From: Myxococcaceae bacterium
Lineage (GTDB): Bacteria > Myxococcota_A > Polyangia > Polyangiales > Ga0077539
DNA: 64,000 bases
Reading direction: 5' to 3'
Assembly (NCBI GenBank): GCA_004297725.1
Contig: SCUS01000092.1
Location: forward strand, 310,001 to 374,000
The notes under the pieces are model-generated. The model searched no databases and was not told where the DNA came from. It worked only from the letters and a program-made list of their open reading frames with translations. Positions 25,567 through 34,263 of this stretch are shown piece after piece. Numbering within the stretch: the first letter of the stretch is position 1; every line of letters starts with the position of its first letter. The position numbers and the translations under genes were made by a program.

Positions 25567-25685
25567 GCAACGTCTCGGGAGACAGCGGTGAGTTACTACG
25601 CGCTCCGGTGATGTCGCAATGCGCACAGGGATGGAGGGTCGTGATTGCCGGGTGAACGGTCGCGACTTAGCTTCCGTCGGCGAAC

Positions 25686-26642
25686 ATGGCGGAACAAGAC
25701 CTGTATAGCGTGCTCGGCGTCTCTCGAGACGCCGATGCCGAGGCGATCAAGAAGGCGTATCGGGTGTTGGCGCTGAAGTACCACCCCGATCGTAATCCTG
25801 GCGACAAGAAGGCCGAGGAGTCCTTCAAGAGCGTCAACCACGCCAACGAGGTGTTGAGCGATCCCAAGAAGCGCAAGTTGTACGACGACTTTGGCGAGAT
25901 GGGATTGCGCGAGGGCTTCAACCCCGACGCCTACCGTCAGTGGCAGTCCGCTGGTGGTGGCGGAGTCCCCCATGGAGGCGGCGGATTCGAAGACATCTTC
26001 GGGGGTGCTGGCGGCGGCGCTGTCGATTTCTCGGAGCTCTTCGGCCAGTATTTTCAGGGTGGCCGCGGTTCTGGTGGATCACCGTTTGGCTCCGCCGGGC
26101 GTGGTCGCCCGATGCGGGGGCGCGATCTGGAGAGCGAGGTCACCATCGATCTACCGCTCGCTGTTCGCGGCGGGGAGGTCTCGCTGAGCATCCGCGGTGA
26201 GTCGGTGAGGGTACGCATTCCTGCCGGTGCCAAGGAGGGCACCCGGCTGCGCATCGCGGGCAAGGGCATGCCCGCCCCCGGGGGGCAGCCCGGTGATCTG
26301 GTGCTTTCGGTGAAGGTCGAGCCCCACCCGTGGTTCTGGATCGAGGAAGACGACCTCCATGTCCGTCTTCCGGTCGCGCTGGTGGAGGCCTGGAAGGGGA
26401 CGAAGATCACCATCCCGACACCTCAGGGAGAGGTCACCTTGCGGGTTCCTCCCCATACGGCTCACGGGGCGAAGCTCCGGCTACGGGGGAAGGGCATCCC
26501 TGGCAGCGCACGGCGCGAGGCCAGCGACCTGATGGTTCACATCGAGGTGGCAGCGCTGCCCGATGCCCCTGAGACCGCCGAGGCGATCAAGGTGCTCGAG
26601 ACGGTGCAGGCGACGGTTCCGAGAGACGAGCTGCGTTTCTGA
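25686..26642 (+). CDS. DnaJ-like co-chaperone, class B (CbpA type)
   Basis: 318 residues. J domain (about 5-70) with the HPD tripeptide at 33-35 to stimulate Hsp70 ATPase. A Gly/Phe-rich linker (about 95-145) is followed directly by two DnaJ C-terminal beta domains (about 150-305), without the four-Cys zinc finger of DnaJ proper. This is the CbpA/type II arrangement. No dnaK or grpE is adjacent. It is divergent from uppS and convergent with the cyclophilin gene, so probably a single-gene unit. Confidence 0.92.
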   Translation: MAEQDLYSVLGVSRDADAEAIKKAYRVLALKYHPDRNPGDKKAEESFKSVNHANEVLSDPKKRKLYDDFGEMGLREGFNPDAYRQWQSAGGGGVPHGGGGFEDIFGGAGGGAVDFSELFGQYFQGGRGSGGSPFGSAGRGRPMRGRDLESEVTIDLPLAVRGGEVSLSIRGESVRVRIPAGAKEGTRLRIAGKGMPAPGGQPGDLVLSVKVEPHPWFWIEEDDLHVRLPVALVEAWKGTKITIPTPQGEVTLRVPPHTAHGAKLRLRGKGIPGSARREASDLMVHIEVAALPDAPETAEAIKVLETVQATVPRDELRF

Positions 26643-26672
26643 TTGGGAGAGTGTGCGGAGGGCAACGGCGCT

Positions 26673-28472
26673 CTACGGGGCGATGACCGCCGCGCTCACG
26701 ATCTGGTCTCCGGTCATCAGCCGGTCGGCGACGTTCATCCCTGAGATCACCTGACCGACGTAGGGGTATCGGGCGTCGAGGTGGGGCGAGTCGGTCAGGG
26801 TGATGAAGAACTGGGTTCCTCCCGTGTCCAGGCCAGCCAGGGCGATGCCGACGGCACCCCGCTCGAAGCGCTCGCCTGACAGCTCGGTAGGGATGATCCG
26901 ACTGGTTCCGCCATAGCCGTCGCCACGGGGGTCGCCTCCCTGGGCGACGAAGCCGGGGACCACCCGGTGAAAGGTGGTCTGTCGGTACGTCCCCTCGCGG
27001 GTCGTCGCGGCCAGCAGTCCAAGCGCCTCGGGTGCGGTGTCCGCTCGAAGCGCGATGCGGATGGTCCCTGCGGTGGTCTCGAGCACCCAGGTTCCGCCGG
27101 AAGCTTCGGGGGCGATGAGGGTGCTCACGGGCGAGCCCCCCGCGTCGGGATGCGCCGCCATCTGGAGCGCACGAACGGTCGATGGCGTCTCTCGGGCGGG
27201 GAGACCGAGCGCACGACGAAGCTCGGTGGCGTGGAGCCGAGCCTCCAGGGAAGGCGCCTCAGGCAGTTCGAAGGGGGCTCCCAGCAGCCGGTCGAGTACG
27301 GGGGGAGGTAGGGCCCGCGCATGAGGGAGGTGACCGATCAACCCTTCCAGCAGCGCCGCCAGCACGCCGGGATCGCGGTTTTCGGCAATCTGGAGGAGTA
27401 GCGGACGCGCCTGGCCCACCGGGATCAGTACCGCAGCCTGCGCCACGGCCTCTACCACCCGTGGGTCGCTGCTCCCCTGAACGAGCACGTTGCGTAGCTG
27501 CTCGGCGACGAGGGAGGGCGCGATGGGCGGTCGGGCCCGCTCCGCCAACGCGGCAAGCGAGCGCCAGCCGTCGGTGCCGGTGGCGCATGTCTCGGTTCGG
27601 TGTCCCTGGTCGATACGATCGAGGCGCAGGGCGACCGCACATCGATAGGCCGCAAGGACTCCTGCCGGCTGGACGTCCACCTGGGTGACCACTGGCTCGA
27701 GTGCCAGCAGCGCGCCCTGGACCGCCGGGTCTGTGGTGGGCACGGCGTCCATCAGGCTCAGCCAGGCCCCGCTCCAGCTTCGTGGGTTGGGATGAACCCT
27801 TGCTCCGATGGTAGCGATCAGGTTGAGCCAGACGCTGGTCGGCACTCCGCCCCTCGCGGAGAGGGCGCGCATCGCAAGCGGAAGCACTACCGGATGCAGA
27901 GCGCTCAGCGCGGCCACCGAGGGAAGGGGGACGCTGGCGTTCTGGATGCTGCGAGCGCCGGCGACCTGATGGGCGAGATCGCCATCGAGCATCAGCGACT
28001 CCGAGCGAGGTGCCTCGGCCGCATCGACCGCGATGGCGTTCTTGCCAAGGAGCGTCGCCAGGGCCACGGAGGGTGGGTCCTGCTGCCAGCGCAGTCTCCA
28101 TGCGCTGGGGAGCATGGTGATGCCGAGGGTTCGTCCGCTGAGCCCGCGGAGGAAGGGATCGAGCTGCTGCGGAGGAAGGGTGCCTGCGATAGCGCTCAAC
28201 TCCGTGGCGGGAGCCCGTCGACCCAGGGCGAGCCCGGCGCTGTAGCCGTCGGCCTGGGCGGCCTCGGTCATCATCGCCCGTAGCGTCTCGGCGTCGACCG
28301 GCTCGCTGGACCAGGCGCGGGCCCATCGCTCGGTTCGCTCCTCCCGTCGGGGCGATGTGTTGACGCTCGGCGAGTCCGGTCTCGCGACGTCCACCCGGGT
28401 GACTTGCACCCCGCCGTCCCGGCCCGGCGACGCCGGCTGGGGGCGGCATCCCCCTGCGAGCCCGAGGGCCAC
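26673..28472 (-). CDS. Peptidyl-prolyl isomerase (cyclophilin) with long N-terminal helical region, probable lipoprotein
   Basis: About 600 residues. The C-terminal ~150 residues are a cyclophilin domain: T-T-A-G-T-I-R-I-A-L, F-H-R-V-V-P-G-F-V-A-Q-G-G-D, G-G-T-Q-F-F-I-T-L (catalytic Arg/Phe/Gln present). The preceding ~430 residues form an Ala/Leu-rich helical region resembling HEAT-type repeats. An L-A-L-V-A-L-G-L-A-G-G-C lipobox precedes C-R-P-Q-P, but no normal start codon gives a full signal peptide: the GTG at 28472 leaves only a short one, a CTG at 28484 would be better, and upstream ATGs lie inside bioF. The start is therefore unresolved. Confidence 0.8.
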   Translation of the reverse strand: MALGLAGGCRPQPASPGRDGGVQVTRVDVARPDSPSVNTSPRREERTERWARAWSSEPVDAETLRAMMTEAAQADGYSAGLALGRRAPATELSAIAGTLPPQQLDPFLRGLSGRTLGITMLPSAWRLRWQQDPPSVALATLLGKNAIAVDAAEAPRSESLMLDGDLAHQVAGARSIQNASVPLPSVAALSALHPVVLPLAMRALSARGGVPTSVWLNLIATIGARVHPNPRSWSGAWLSLMDAVPTTDPAVQGALLALEPVVTQVDVQPAGVLAAYRCAVALRLDRIDQGHRTETCATGTDGWRSLAALAERARPPIAPSLVAEQLRNVLVQGSSDPRVVEAVAQAAVLIPVGQARPLLLQIAENRDPGVLAALLEGLIGHLPHARALPPPVLDRLLGAPFELPEAPSLEARLHATELRRALGLPARETPSTVRALQMAAHPDAGGSPVSTLIAPEASGGTWVLETTAGTIRIALRADTAPEALGLLAATTREGTYRQTTFHRVVPGFVAQGGDPRGDGYGGTSRIIPTELSGERFERGAVGIALAGLDTGGTQFFITLTDSPHLDARYPYVGQVISGMNVADRLMTGDQIVSAAVIAP

Positions 28473-28484
28473 CAGCGCCAGCAG

Positions 28485-28500
28485 TGTTTCACGTGCAACA
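28485..28500. promoter_or_regulatory. parS-like ParB binding site
   Basis: TGTTTCACGTGCAACA fits the broadly conserved chromosomal parS pattern TGTTNCAC/GTGNAACA; it breaks perfect symmetry at one base. It lies at the start of the cyclophilin gene, 42 nt before bioF. parS sites are normally clustered near the replication origin; only this one was found in the window. Confidence 0.6.
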
Positions 28501-28541
28501 CTGCGCGGGCCCCGAGGCGGATGCGCTATGCAGGTGCACCC

Positions 28542-29693
28542 ATGAGCTGGATGGATGATGACCTCGGCGCCCTCCGCCAACGAGACCGGCTGCGAACCCC
28601 CTCCACCCTCCGCTACCGTGACGCGACCCACGCCACCCTCGACGGTCGGCCGGTGACCGTGCTCTGCGGAAATGACTATCTCGGTCTGCGCCATCATCCT
28701 GCGCTCCTTTGCGCCTCCAACGATGCCACGAACCAGCACGGCAGCGGGGCGGGAGCGTCACGACTGGTCTCGGGTCACCTCTCGTTTCACCAGGAGGCCG
28801 AGGAGTACTTCGCCAGCTACTTCGGGGCCGGGTCGACCCTGCTCAGCGCCTCGGGCTACGGAGCCAATGTCGGAGCCCTCGCCTCGCTGCTCTCCAGCGA
28901 CGACGTGGTGTTCTCCGACGCGCTGAACCACGCCAGCCTCATCGACGGGATACGGCTGGCCCGCGCCGAGGTGGTGGTCGTCCCGCACAATGATCCGGGG
29001 GCGCTGCGGGAGGCGGTTCGGGCGAGGCCAGCCCGACGACGAGCGTGGATCGTCACCGAGTCGCTCTTCAGCATGGACGGCGACCTGGGGCCGATGCCCG
29101 AGATCGAGCAGATCGCCCTGGAGTATGGCTGCCAGCGCTACATCGACGAGGCCCACGCCATCGGGGTGCTTGGCCCCGATGGGCGAGGCACCTGCCACGA
29201 CCTCGCCCATCAACCCGAGGTGCGAATGATCGGCTTCGGCAAGGCCCTCGGAGCGAGCGGCGCCCTCCTCGCCGGCGCTCCCTCCCTCCGTCCCTGGCTC
29301 TGGAACCACAGCCGCAGCTTCATCTTCTCCACCGGGATCGCCCCCGGCCCCGTCGCCGCCGCCCGCCGCGCGACCGAGCTGTGCTCCGAGAGCCCTGACC
29401 TCCTGAAGCGGCTTCGAGCCAACATCGCCGTCATGAGGGATGCCATGGCCGCGGAAGGCATCCGCCCCTTGGGACCCCACCCGGAGGTACCCATCCTGCC
29501 GGTGGTCATCGGCGAGGACAGCGTTGCACTGAAGCTCGGAGAGAGGCTCCTGGAGCAGGGGTACTTCGTCCACCCCATCAGGCCACCGACGGTTCAAGCG
29601 GGGACGGCCCGGTTGAGGATCACCGTCAGCGCGGCGCACGATCCTGATGAGCTGAGGGCCTTCGTCGCCACCCTCGCCAGGCTGCTCCCATGA
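28542..29693 (+). CDS. bioF: 8-amino-7-oxononanoate synthase
   Basis: 383 residues, PLP enzyme joining pimeloyl-thioester and L-alanine in biotin synthesis. Evidence: N-D-Y-L-G-L near 45, G-S-G-A-G-A-S-R-L-V-S-G near 66-77, S-G-Y-G-A-N-V-G-A-L near 103, D-E-A-H-A-I-G-V-L-G near 203, and the PLP lysine at about 234 in F-G-K-A-L-G-A-S-G. The ATG at 28542 gives the conserved start; an upstream ATG would add seven residues. Overlaps bioD by 4 nt. Because KBL/GlyA-like paralogues look similar, the bioD neighbour decides the name. Confidence 0.92.
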   Translation: MSWMDDDLGALRQRDRLRTPSTLRYRDATHATLDGRPVTVLCGNDYLGLRHHPALLCASNDATNQHGSGAGASRLVSGHLSFHQEAEEYFASYFGAGSTLLSASGYGANVGALASLLSSDDVVFSDALNHASLIDGIRLARAEVVVVPHNDPGALREAVRARPARRRAWIVTESLFSMDGDLGPMPEIEQIALEYGCQRYIDEAHAIGVLGPDGRGTCHDLAHQPEVRMIGFGKALGASGALLAGAPSLRPWLWNHSRSFIFSTGIAPGPVAAARRATELCSESPDLLKRLRANIAVMRDAMAAEGIRPLGPHPEVPILPVVIGEDSVALKLGERLLEQGYFVHPIRPPTVQAGTARLRITVSAAHDPDELRAFVATLARLLP

Positions 29694-30376
29694 AGAAGCT
29701 CGTCCTGGTGACCGGAACCGACACGGGCGTCGGGAAGACCGTCGTGACCTGCGCCCTCCTTCGAGCGCTGCGCCAGAGGGGGCACCATCCCGTTCCCATC
29801 AAGCCGGTCGAGACCGGGTGCACCGACCTCGAGCAGCCCGAGGACGCCCTCGCGCTCAGCTCCGCCGCGGGGGGTATCCCCCTGGAGCTTGTCTGTCCCG
29901 TTCGCTATCGCACCCCTGCAGCGCCAGCGACAGCCGCACGACTCGAGGGGAGCGCCCACTCCTTCGAGGGAGTGCTCGACCATGTACGTCGCGCTCAGGC
30001 CGCCCACCCGATAGTCATCCTGGAGGGAGCCGGAGGACTGCTGGTTCCGCTGGCGGAGGGGAAGAACTACGCGGACCTGGCGCTGAGCCTGGGCTCACCC
30101 ATTCTCATCGTCGCCCGCAACGCCCTCGGAACCATCAATCACACCTCGCTCACCCTCGAGGCGGCCTTCTCACGGGGAATTCCCGTCCTTGGCGTGGTGC
30201 TCAACGCGCCGGCGGCTCCAGATGCGGTTTTCGTCGATCATTGCGCCGAGCTTCGCGCGCTCTGGCCGGGGGTGCCCTTCATGGGACCAACAAGTCGAAT
30301 GAAAAATCCTCAATCGACAACCATGTCGGATGAGATGTCGTCAATGAAAATCGTCGATCTCATTGCCGATACATAA
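29690..30376 (+). CDS. bioD: Dethiobiotin synthetase
   Basis: 228 residues. It closes the ureido ring of dethiobiotin using CO2 and ATP. The P-loop is G-T-D-T-G-V-G-K-T at 9-17, then K-P-V-E-T-G-C near 38-44, and E-G-A-G-G-L-L-V-P near 111-119. The final 30 residues (from about N-P-Q-S-T) are polar and coded by AT-richer DNA than the rest, an unusual tail. Coupled to bioF (ATGA overlap); bioA and bioB are not in view. Confidence 0.95.
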   Translation: MKKLVLVTGTDTGVGKTVVTCALLRALRQRGHHPVPIKPVETGCTDLEQPEDALALSSAAGGIPLELVCPVRYRTPAAPATAARLEGSAHSFEGVLDHVRRAQAAHPIVILEGAGGLLVPLAEGKNYADLALSLGSPILIVARNALGTINHTSLTLEAAFSRGIPVLGVVLNAPAAPDAVFVDHCAELRALWPGVPFMGPTSRMKNPQSTTMSDEMSSMKIVDLIADT

Positions 30377-30397
30377 GCGATATCTCATGCGATATCT
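30377..30397. repeat. Short direct repeat between bioD and phnDE stops
   Basis: GCGATATCT occurs twice, starting 12 nt apart (30377 and 30389), in the AT-rich joint between the convergent genes bioD and phnDE. The role is unknown; it could be a remnant junction. Confidence 0.4.
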
Positions 30398-32141
30398 ATG
30401 CCGTGTTTCTTCGTAGTCGGGAAGAGACGGCGTCCAGTGCCATTACCAGTATCACCACCGCGGCGATCACCACGGTGACCTTCCCGTACTCCGCTCCACG
30501 CATATAGGTCTGGAGCAGGAAGCCGATGCCCTGGGCGCCCACCAGGCCGAGCACCACGGCGCCGCGGACGTTGAGCTCGAAGCGGAACAAAGCCTGGGAA
30601 ACAAAGTGCGGCGTGAACTGCGGCCAGATGCCCCAGCGCAGCACCTGCAGCCTCGTGGCCCCGAGGCTGCGCATCGCCTCGACGGGCCCCGGGTCCATCG
30701 TCTCGAGGGTCTCGTAGAACTGCTTGCCCAAAGAACCAACGGTGTGAATCGCGAGCGCTCCCACTCCAGGGAACGCGCCCGGCCCGTAGGCGCTCACCAG
30801 GATGAGACCGATGATCAATAAATCGATCGATCGATTGAGGTTGCATGCAAAGCGAGAGGCCCGCCGGATCAACCCGGAGGGGGTCACGTTCTCTGCCGAC
30901 AGCAACCCCAGGAGCAGCGCCAGGGGGATGCCGGCGACCGTTCCGACGAGCGCGAGGCGCACCGTGAGCACCGTCGCCTCCATCACCTCCGCGACGACCC
31001 GCCAGTCGGGAGGGAACATCCCCCGCAGAAACTGGCCGATGTCCCGCCAGCCCTTGATGAAGTCCGCCATCGGGATGCGAGCCGCCACCGCCGCCCAGAC
31101 CAGGGCGAGCGCGAAGAGCCCGAAGGCGCTCCAGCGCTGAGCCCGGGGGCGACGAGACAGCGCCCCAGCGCCCAGCAGCGCCGCGCCCAGAAGCAGCAGG
31201 CCGAAGATGCGCATCGAGCGCGGGTCTTCGAAGCGACCGGAGCGAGCGCGGCTCTGCTCGTCGCGAGTCGCCCGGAAGGCCTGACGAACCAGGTCGTACT
31301 GTCGGATGTCCGAGGGGACGAAGCCGTCGGTGCTGTTCAATCGACGGAGGATCGCGCGGCCCTCCTCGGATTGACCGATGGCCACCAGGGACGAGCTCAC
31401 CGAGCGGACCAGCAATGGGTGCTCTCGGGCGAAGGTCTCCGTGGTGGCAATGGCGTCGCTCGGAACCGGCGGCGAATACATCAATGGACGAAGCCGGGGC
31501 CCCGGGCGGTTGGCCAGATAGCGGGTCCAGGCGCCGGTGCGCTCGGAGGGAGGGTCGGCCCACACCGCGGCGGCGTCGACCTGGCCGCGCTGCACGGCGA
31601 TCACCGCAGCGTCGTGCTGACCCGCGAACACCTGGCGGGTAAAGAAGGTCGACGGGTTGAAGCCGCGCTGTAACAGCAGGTAGCGGGGGATGACGTAGCC
31701 GCTGGTGGAGGTCGGGTCGATCCAGGCGATGCTGCCCCCTTGGAGGTCCTCAAGGGAGTGGAAGCGGGAGTCTTCACGCACCACCAGGGCGGAGTAGTAG
31801 GTGGGCTGGCCGCGGCGGACCTGGGTGAGCAGCACGCGGACCCCGAAGAGACGCTCGGCCAGCACCAGCGGAGACGGCGTGAGCCAGCCGAAGTGCACAT
31901 GGCCCGAACGCATCGACTCGACCAGGGTGGTGTAGTCGAGCGTCACCGTGGCCCGAACCGGGATGTGGATGCGATCAGAGAGGTCGCGGGCGAGCTCGTC
32001 GGCCGAGCGCTGGAGGGTCTGGGCGTTCTCCGCGGGGTTGAAGCCCAGGACGATCTCCGAGGGGAGCGTCTCCTGCGCGCGGGCGACCCGGGGGAGCGCG
32101 GCCGTCAGCAGCGCGGCCAGGAGGATGCGTCGAAGGATCAA
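30396..32141 (-). CDS. Phosphonate/phosphite ABC transporter: substrate-binding protein fused to permease (PhnD-PhnE)
   Basis: 581 residues. A signal peptide (to about A-R-A-Q, 23) precedes a PhnD-type periplasmic binding domain (about 25-300), with G-W-L-T-P-S-P-L-V and I-D-P-T-S-T-S-G-Y-V-I-P-R. Hydrophobic helices from about 310 lead into a PhnE-type permease containing T-V-R-L-A-L-V-G-T-V-A-G-I-P and the EAA loop E-A-M-R-S-L-G-A-T-R-L-Q-V. In known systems PhnD and PhnE are separate proteins. The frame runs continuously through the junction, so this looks like a genuine fusion. It overlaps phnC by 4 nt. Confidence 0.88.
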   Translation of the reverse strand: MILRRILLAALLTAALPRVARAQETLPSEIVLGFNPAENAQTLQRSADELARDLSDRIHIPVRATVTLDYTTLVESMRSGHVHFGWLTPSPLVLAERLFGVRVLLTQVRRGQPTYYSALVVREDSRFHSLEDLQGGSIAWIDPTSTSGYVIPRYLLLQRGFNPSTFFTRQVFAGQHDAAVIAVQRGQVDAAAVWADPPSERTGAWTRYLANRPGPRLRPLMYSPPVPSDAIATTETFAREHPLLVRSVSSSLVAIGQSEEGRAILRRLNSTDGFVPSDIRQYDLVRQAFRATRDEQSRARSGRFEDPRSMRIFGLLLLGAALLGAGALSRRPRAQRWSAFGLFALALVWAAVAARIPMADFIKGWRDIGQFLRGMFPPDWRVVAEVMEATVLTVRLALVGTVAGIPLALLLGLLSAENVTPSGLIRRASRFACNLNRSIDLLIIGLILVSAYGPGAFPGVGALAIHTVGSLGKQFYETLETMDPGPVEAMRSLGATRLQVLRWGIWPQFTPHFVSQALFRFELNVRGAVVLGLVGAQGIGFLLQTYMRGAEYGKVTVVIAAVVILVMALDAVSSRLRRNTA

Positions 32142-32908
32142 TGGTCCTCTGGGGGGCGGCTCTGGGGGGCGGCGTAGATGGCCTCGACGGCCTCATCGGA
32201 CAACTCGCTCGCGGGGCCGTCGTGCACCAGGCGGCCCGCGGAGAGCCCGATGATCCGATCGGCGTAACGGCGGGCGTGCTCGATGGTGTGGACATTGACC
32301 AGCACCGGGACGCCTCGGGAGCTGCCGTAGTCCTTGAGCATCGACAGCACCGTCGAGGCCAGGTTGGGGTCGAGCGAGGCCGTGGGCTCATCCGCGAAGA
32401 GGGCGGTCGGCTCCTGGGCGAAGGCGCGAGCGACCGCCACCCGCTGCTGCTGTCCCCCCGACAACGAACGAACCGGGGTGTCGATCTTTGCCGACAACCC
32501 GACCTCGTCCAGGCAACGGCGGGCGATCTCGTGGTCGCGGGGCGTCCAGAGTCCGATGAGCCCGCGCAGCCAGCCGTTGTGTGAGATGCGGGCGACCAGG
32601 ACGTTTTCGAGGCAGGTGTACGAGCGAATGAGGTTGAACTGCTGGAAGACGAAGCCAGCCCGGGCGCGAGCCCTCGCCAGCCCGCGGCCGCGAGCGCCGG
32701 TGACCTCCAGGTCGCCGATGAAGGAGCGCCCTGAGGTGGGCTCGACCAGACGGCTGGCGCAGCGAAGGAGGGTGCTCTTGCCAGCGCCAGATCGGCCGAG
32801 GATCGCCACGAACTGCCCGGCGGGGACCTCGAGGGAGACGTCGTCGAGGCCGACGGTTCCGTCAGGGAAGACCTTGCGGAGGGATTCGAGGCGTACCGCG
32901 GCGGTCAT
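32138..32908 (-). CDS. phnC: Phosphonate/phosphite ABC transporter ATP-binding protein
   Basis: 256 residues. Walker A G-R-S-G-A-G-K-S-T at 38-46, Q-loop F-Q-Q-F-N-L near 88, signature L-S-G-G-Q-Q-Q-R-V at 149-157, Walker B A-L-F-A-D-E-P-T-A-S-L-D at 169-180. The PhnC subfamily is indicated by the neighbouring PhnD/PhnE fusion. It energises import of a phosphorus compound. A HAD phosphatase ends 3 nt upstream, making a three-gene operon. Confidence 0.92.
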   Translation of the reverse strand: MTAAVRLESLRKVFPDGTVGLDDVSLEVPAGQFVAILGRSGAGKSTLLRCASRLVEPTSGRSFIGDLEVTGARGRGLARARARAGFVFQQFNLIRSYTCLENVLVARISHNGWLRGLIGLWTPRDHEIARRCLDEVGLSAKIDTPVRSLSGGQQQRVAVARAFAQEPTALFADEPTASLDPNLASTVLSMLKDYGSSRGVPVLVNVHTIEHARRYADRIIGLSAGRLVHDGPASELSDEAVEAIYAAPQSRPPEDH

Positions 32909-32911
32909 CGC

Positions 32912-33622
32912 TCAGAGGGAGAAATCAGGGACCCGGATGCACGCGGGCTCGAGCGGAGGAGCGCCTGGGGCGGACTGCGTGTCGAGCAGCACCGCGAAGC
33001 TCTCGGGCCAGCGGTGATGGAAGAGGTTGGCGTTGCCGGGCTCGTTCTCGAAGGTCGCCACGATGGTGCCGAGCTCGTTCATCGGGTCGAGCATGCGGCG
33101 CTTGAAGCCGGTGTCGTCTTCCTCGAAGGTGGGCTTGAGCACCAGCTCGACGCGCGGCTGCCCGATGGGGAAGCCGTCGTCGCGCAAGGTGCGCACGGTG
33201 CCGACCAGCATCCCCGGGATGTCGCGCCCGGTCAGGTAGACCACCGTCGCGCCGCGGTGGAAGCAGCGCTGCACGAAGGGCGCGGCGCCGCGCACGGGCA
33301 CGTCGTCGGCGCAGGCCGCGTCGGTGAAGAAGCGGGTGAACCAGCGCTTCTTCGCCATGGTGATCACCTCCTCGGAGACGCCGAGGGGGCGGAGGGTGTC
33401 CTCCAGGCGGTAGCGCAGGTCGTTGGGCCCGAGCGTGCGGATGATCGCCGCGTCGCGGTCGTGCTCGGCGGGGAGCGAGGCCGCGAGCGCATGCACGATG
33501 CGGATCGTGCGAGGGCGGTTGTCGTAGAGGGTTCCGTCGAGGTCGAAGATGACCACCGGGCGCTCGCCGACGCGGTGGCGGGCGTCAATCTCGTCGAGGA
33601 TCGTTTGCAGCGGGTGATTCAC
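32912..33622 (-). CDS. HAD superfamily hydrolase
   Basis: 236 residues. Motif I is V-I-F-D-L-D-G-T-L-Y-D-N, with nucleophile Asp27 and acid Asp29. Motif II is V-V-Y-L-T-G-R-D, with Thr. A conserved Lys (L-K-P-T-F) and late acidic residues (A-T-F-E-N-E-P) complete the active site. It is the first gene of the operon with phnC and phnDE, so it may release phosphate from the imported substrate. The sequence does not tell phosphonatase from phosphatase. Confidence 0.82.
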   Translation of the reverse strand: MNHPLQTILDEIDARHRVGERPVVIFDLDGTLYDNRPRTIRIVHALAASLPAEHDRDAAIIRTLGPNDLRYRLEDTLRPLGVSEEVITMAKKRWFTRFFTDAACADDVPVRGAAPFVQRCFHRGATVVYLTGRDIPGMLVGTVRTLRDDGFPIGQPRVELVLKPTFEEDDTGFKRRMLDPMNELGTIVATFENEPGNANLFHHRWPESFAVLLDTQSAPGAPPLEPACIRVPDFSL

Positions 33623-33680
33623 GCGCGCGGGTGTACACGGGATCGGCGGATGCTTCTACCTACCGGCAGCAAACGCCGGA

Positions 33681-34157
33681 TCAGCGGGTGGGCGTAGGGA
33701 GCGAGCCGAGCGCGATGGCCGCGTTGGTGTACGCGGGGTCGTCGGTGACCTCGTCGGTGATCCACGGCGGCCGGGTGAAGTCCTCGTCGGGCTCGTCGAG
33801 CTCGATCTCCGCGATCCACAGGCCCTCGTAGCGGTCGTGGTACTGGTCGAGGTCCCACACGTGGTCGCCGACCAGCACGCGAAAGCGGGTCTTGCGCAGC
33901 GACGCCACGCAGAGCAGCACCATGGCGCGCGCGTCTTCGACGGGGATGGCGTACTCGTACTCCGCGCGCATCAATCCACCGGGGCCCTTCACGGTGATCC
34001 ACGCCTCGGTGGGCAGGCCGGGGCGCTCGCTGACCCGCACCCGCACGGTCGGCGAGAGCGAGAGGTAGCCCTGCACGAAGCGAGAGCCCTCCCGAAGCGC
34101 CTCGCGAGGAAGGCGCGCCACGTCCACGAGGAACTTTCGCTCGATCTCGGTCCCCAT
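33681..34157 (-). CDS. CYTH-domain protein (inorganic triphosphatase-like)
   Basis: 158 residues, matching single-domain bacterial CYTH proteins. The start M-G-T-E-I-E-R-K-F-L-V carries the diagnostic E-x-E-R-K motif. Later charged strands R-V-R-V-S-E, I-T-V-K-G, E-Y-E-Y-A-I-P, K-T-R-F, E-I-E-L-D-E and E-V-T-D-D-P-A-Y line a triphosphate tunnel. Members hydrolyse tripolyphosphate or act on thiamine triphosphate. Divergent from the MFS gene. Confidence 0.9.
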   Translation of the reverse strand: MGTEIERKFLVDVARLPREALREGSRFVQGYLSLSPTVRVRVSERPGLPTEAWITVKGPGGLMRAEYEYAIPVEDARAMVLLCVASLRKTRFRVLVGDHVWDLDQYHDRYEGLWIAEIELDEPDEDFTRPPWITDEVTDDPAYTNAAIALGSLPTPTR

Positions 34158-34263
34158 ACGGCTGCCGGGAAGATACACGGCCGCGCGGGGGCCGTGGGGT
34201 GCATTCCCCTGCATTCGCCGTAAGGCTCCACGGCCGTCCGCCGACGTGAGAATCTCCGCGCCG

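Noticed and set aside
24061..27625. Shared string TCGATACGATCGAG at about 24060 and 27606
   Set aside because: Both encode the same peptide L-D-R-I-D on the minus strand; chance similarity is likely with only two copies.
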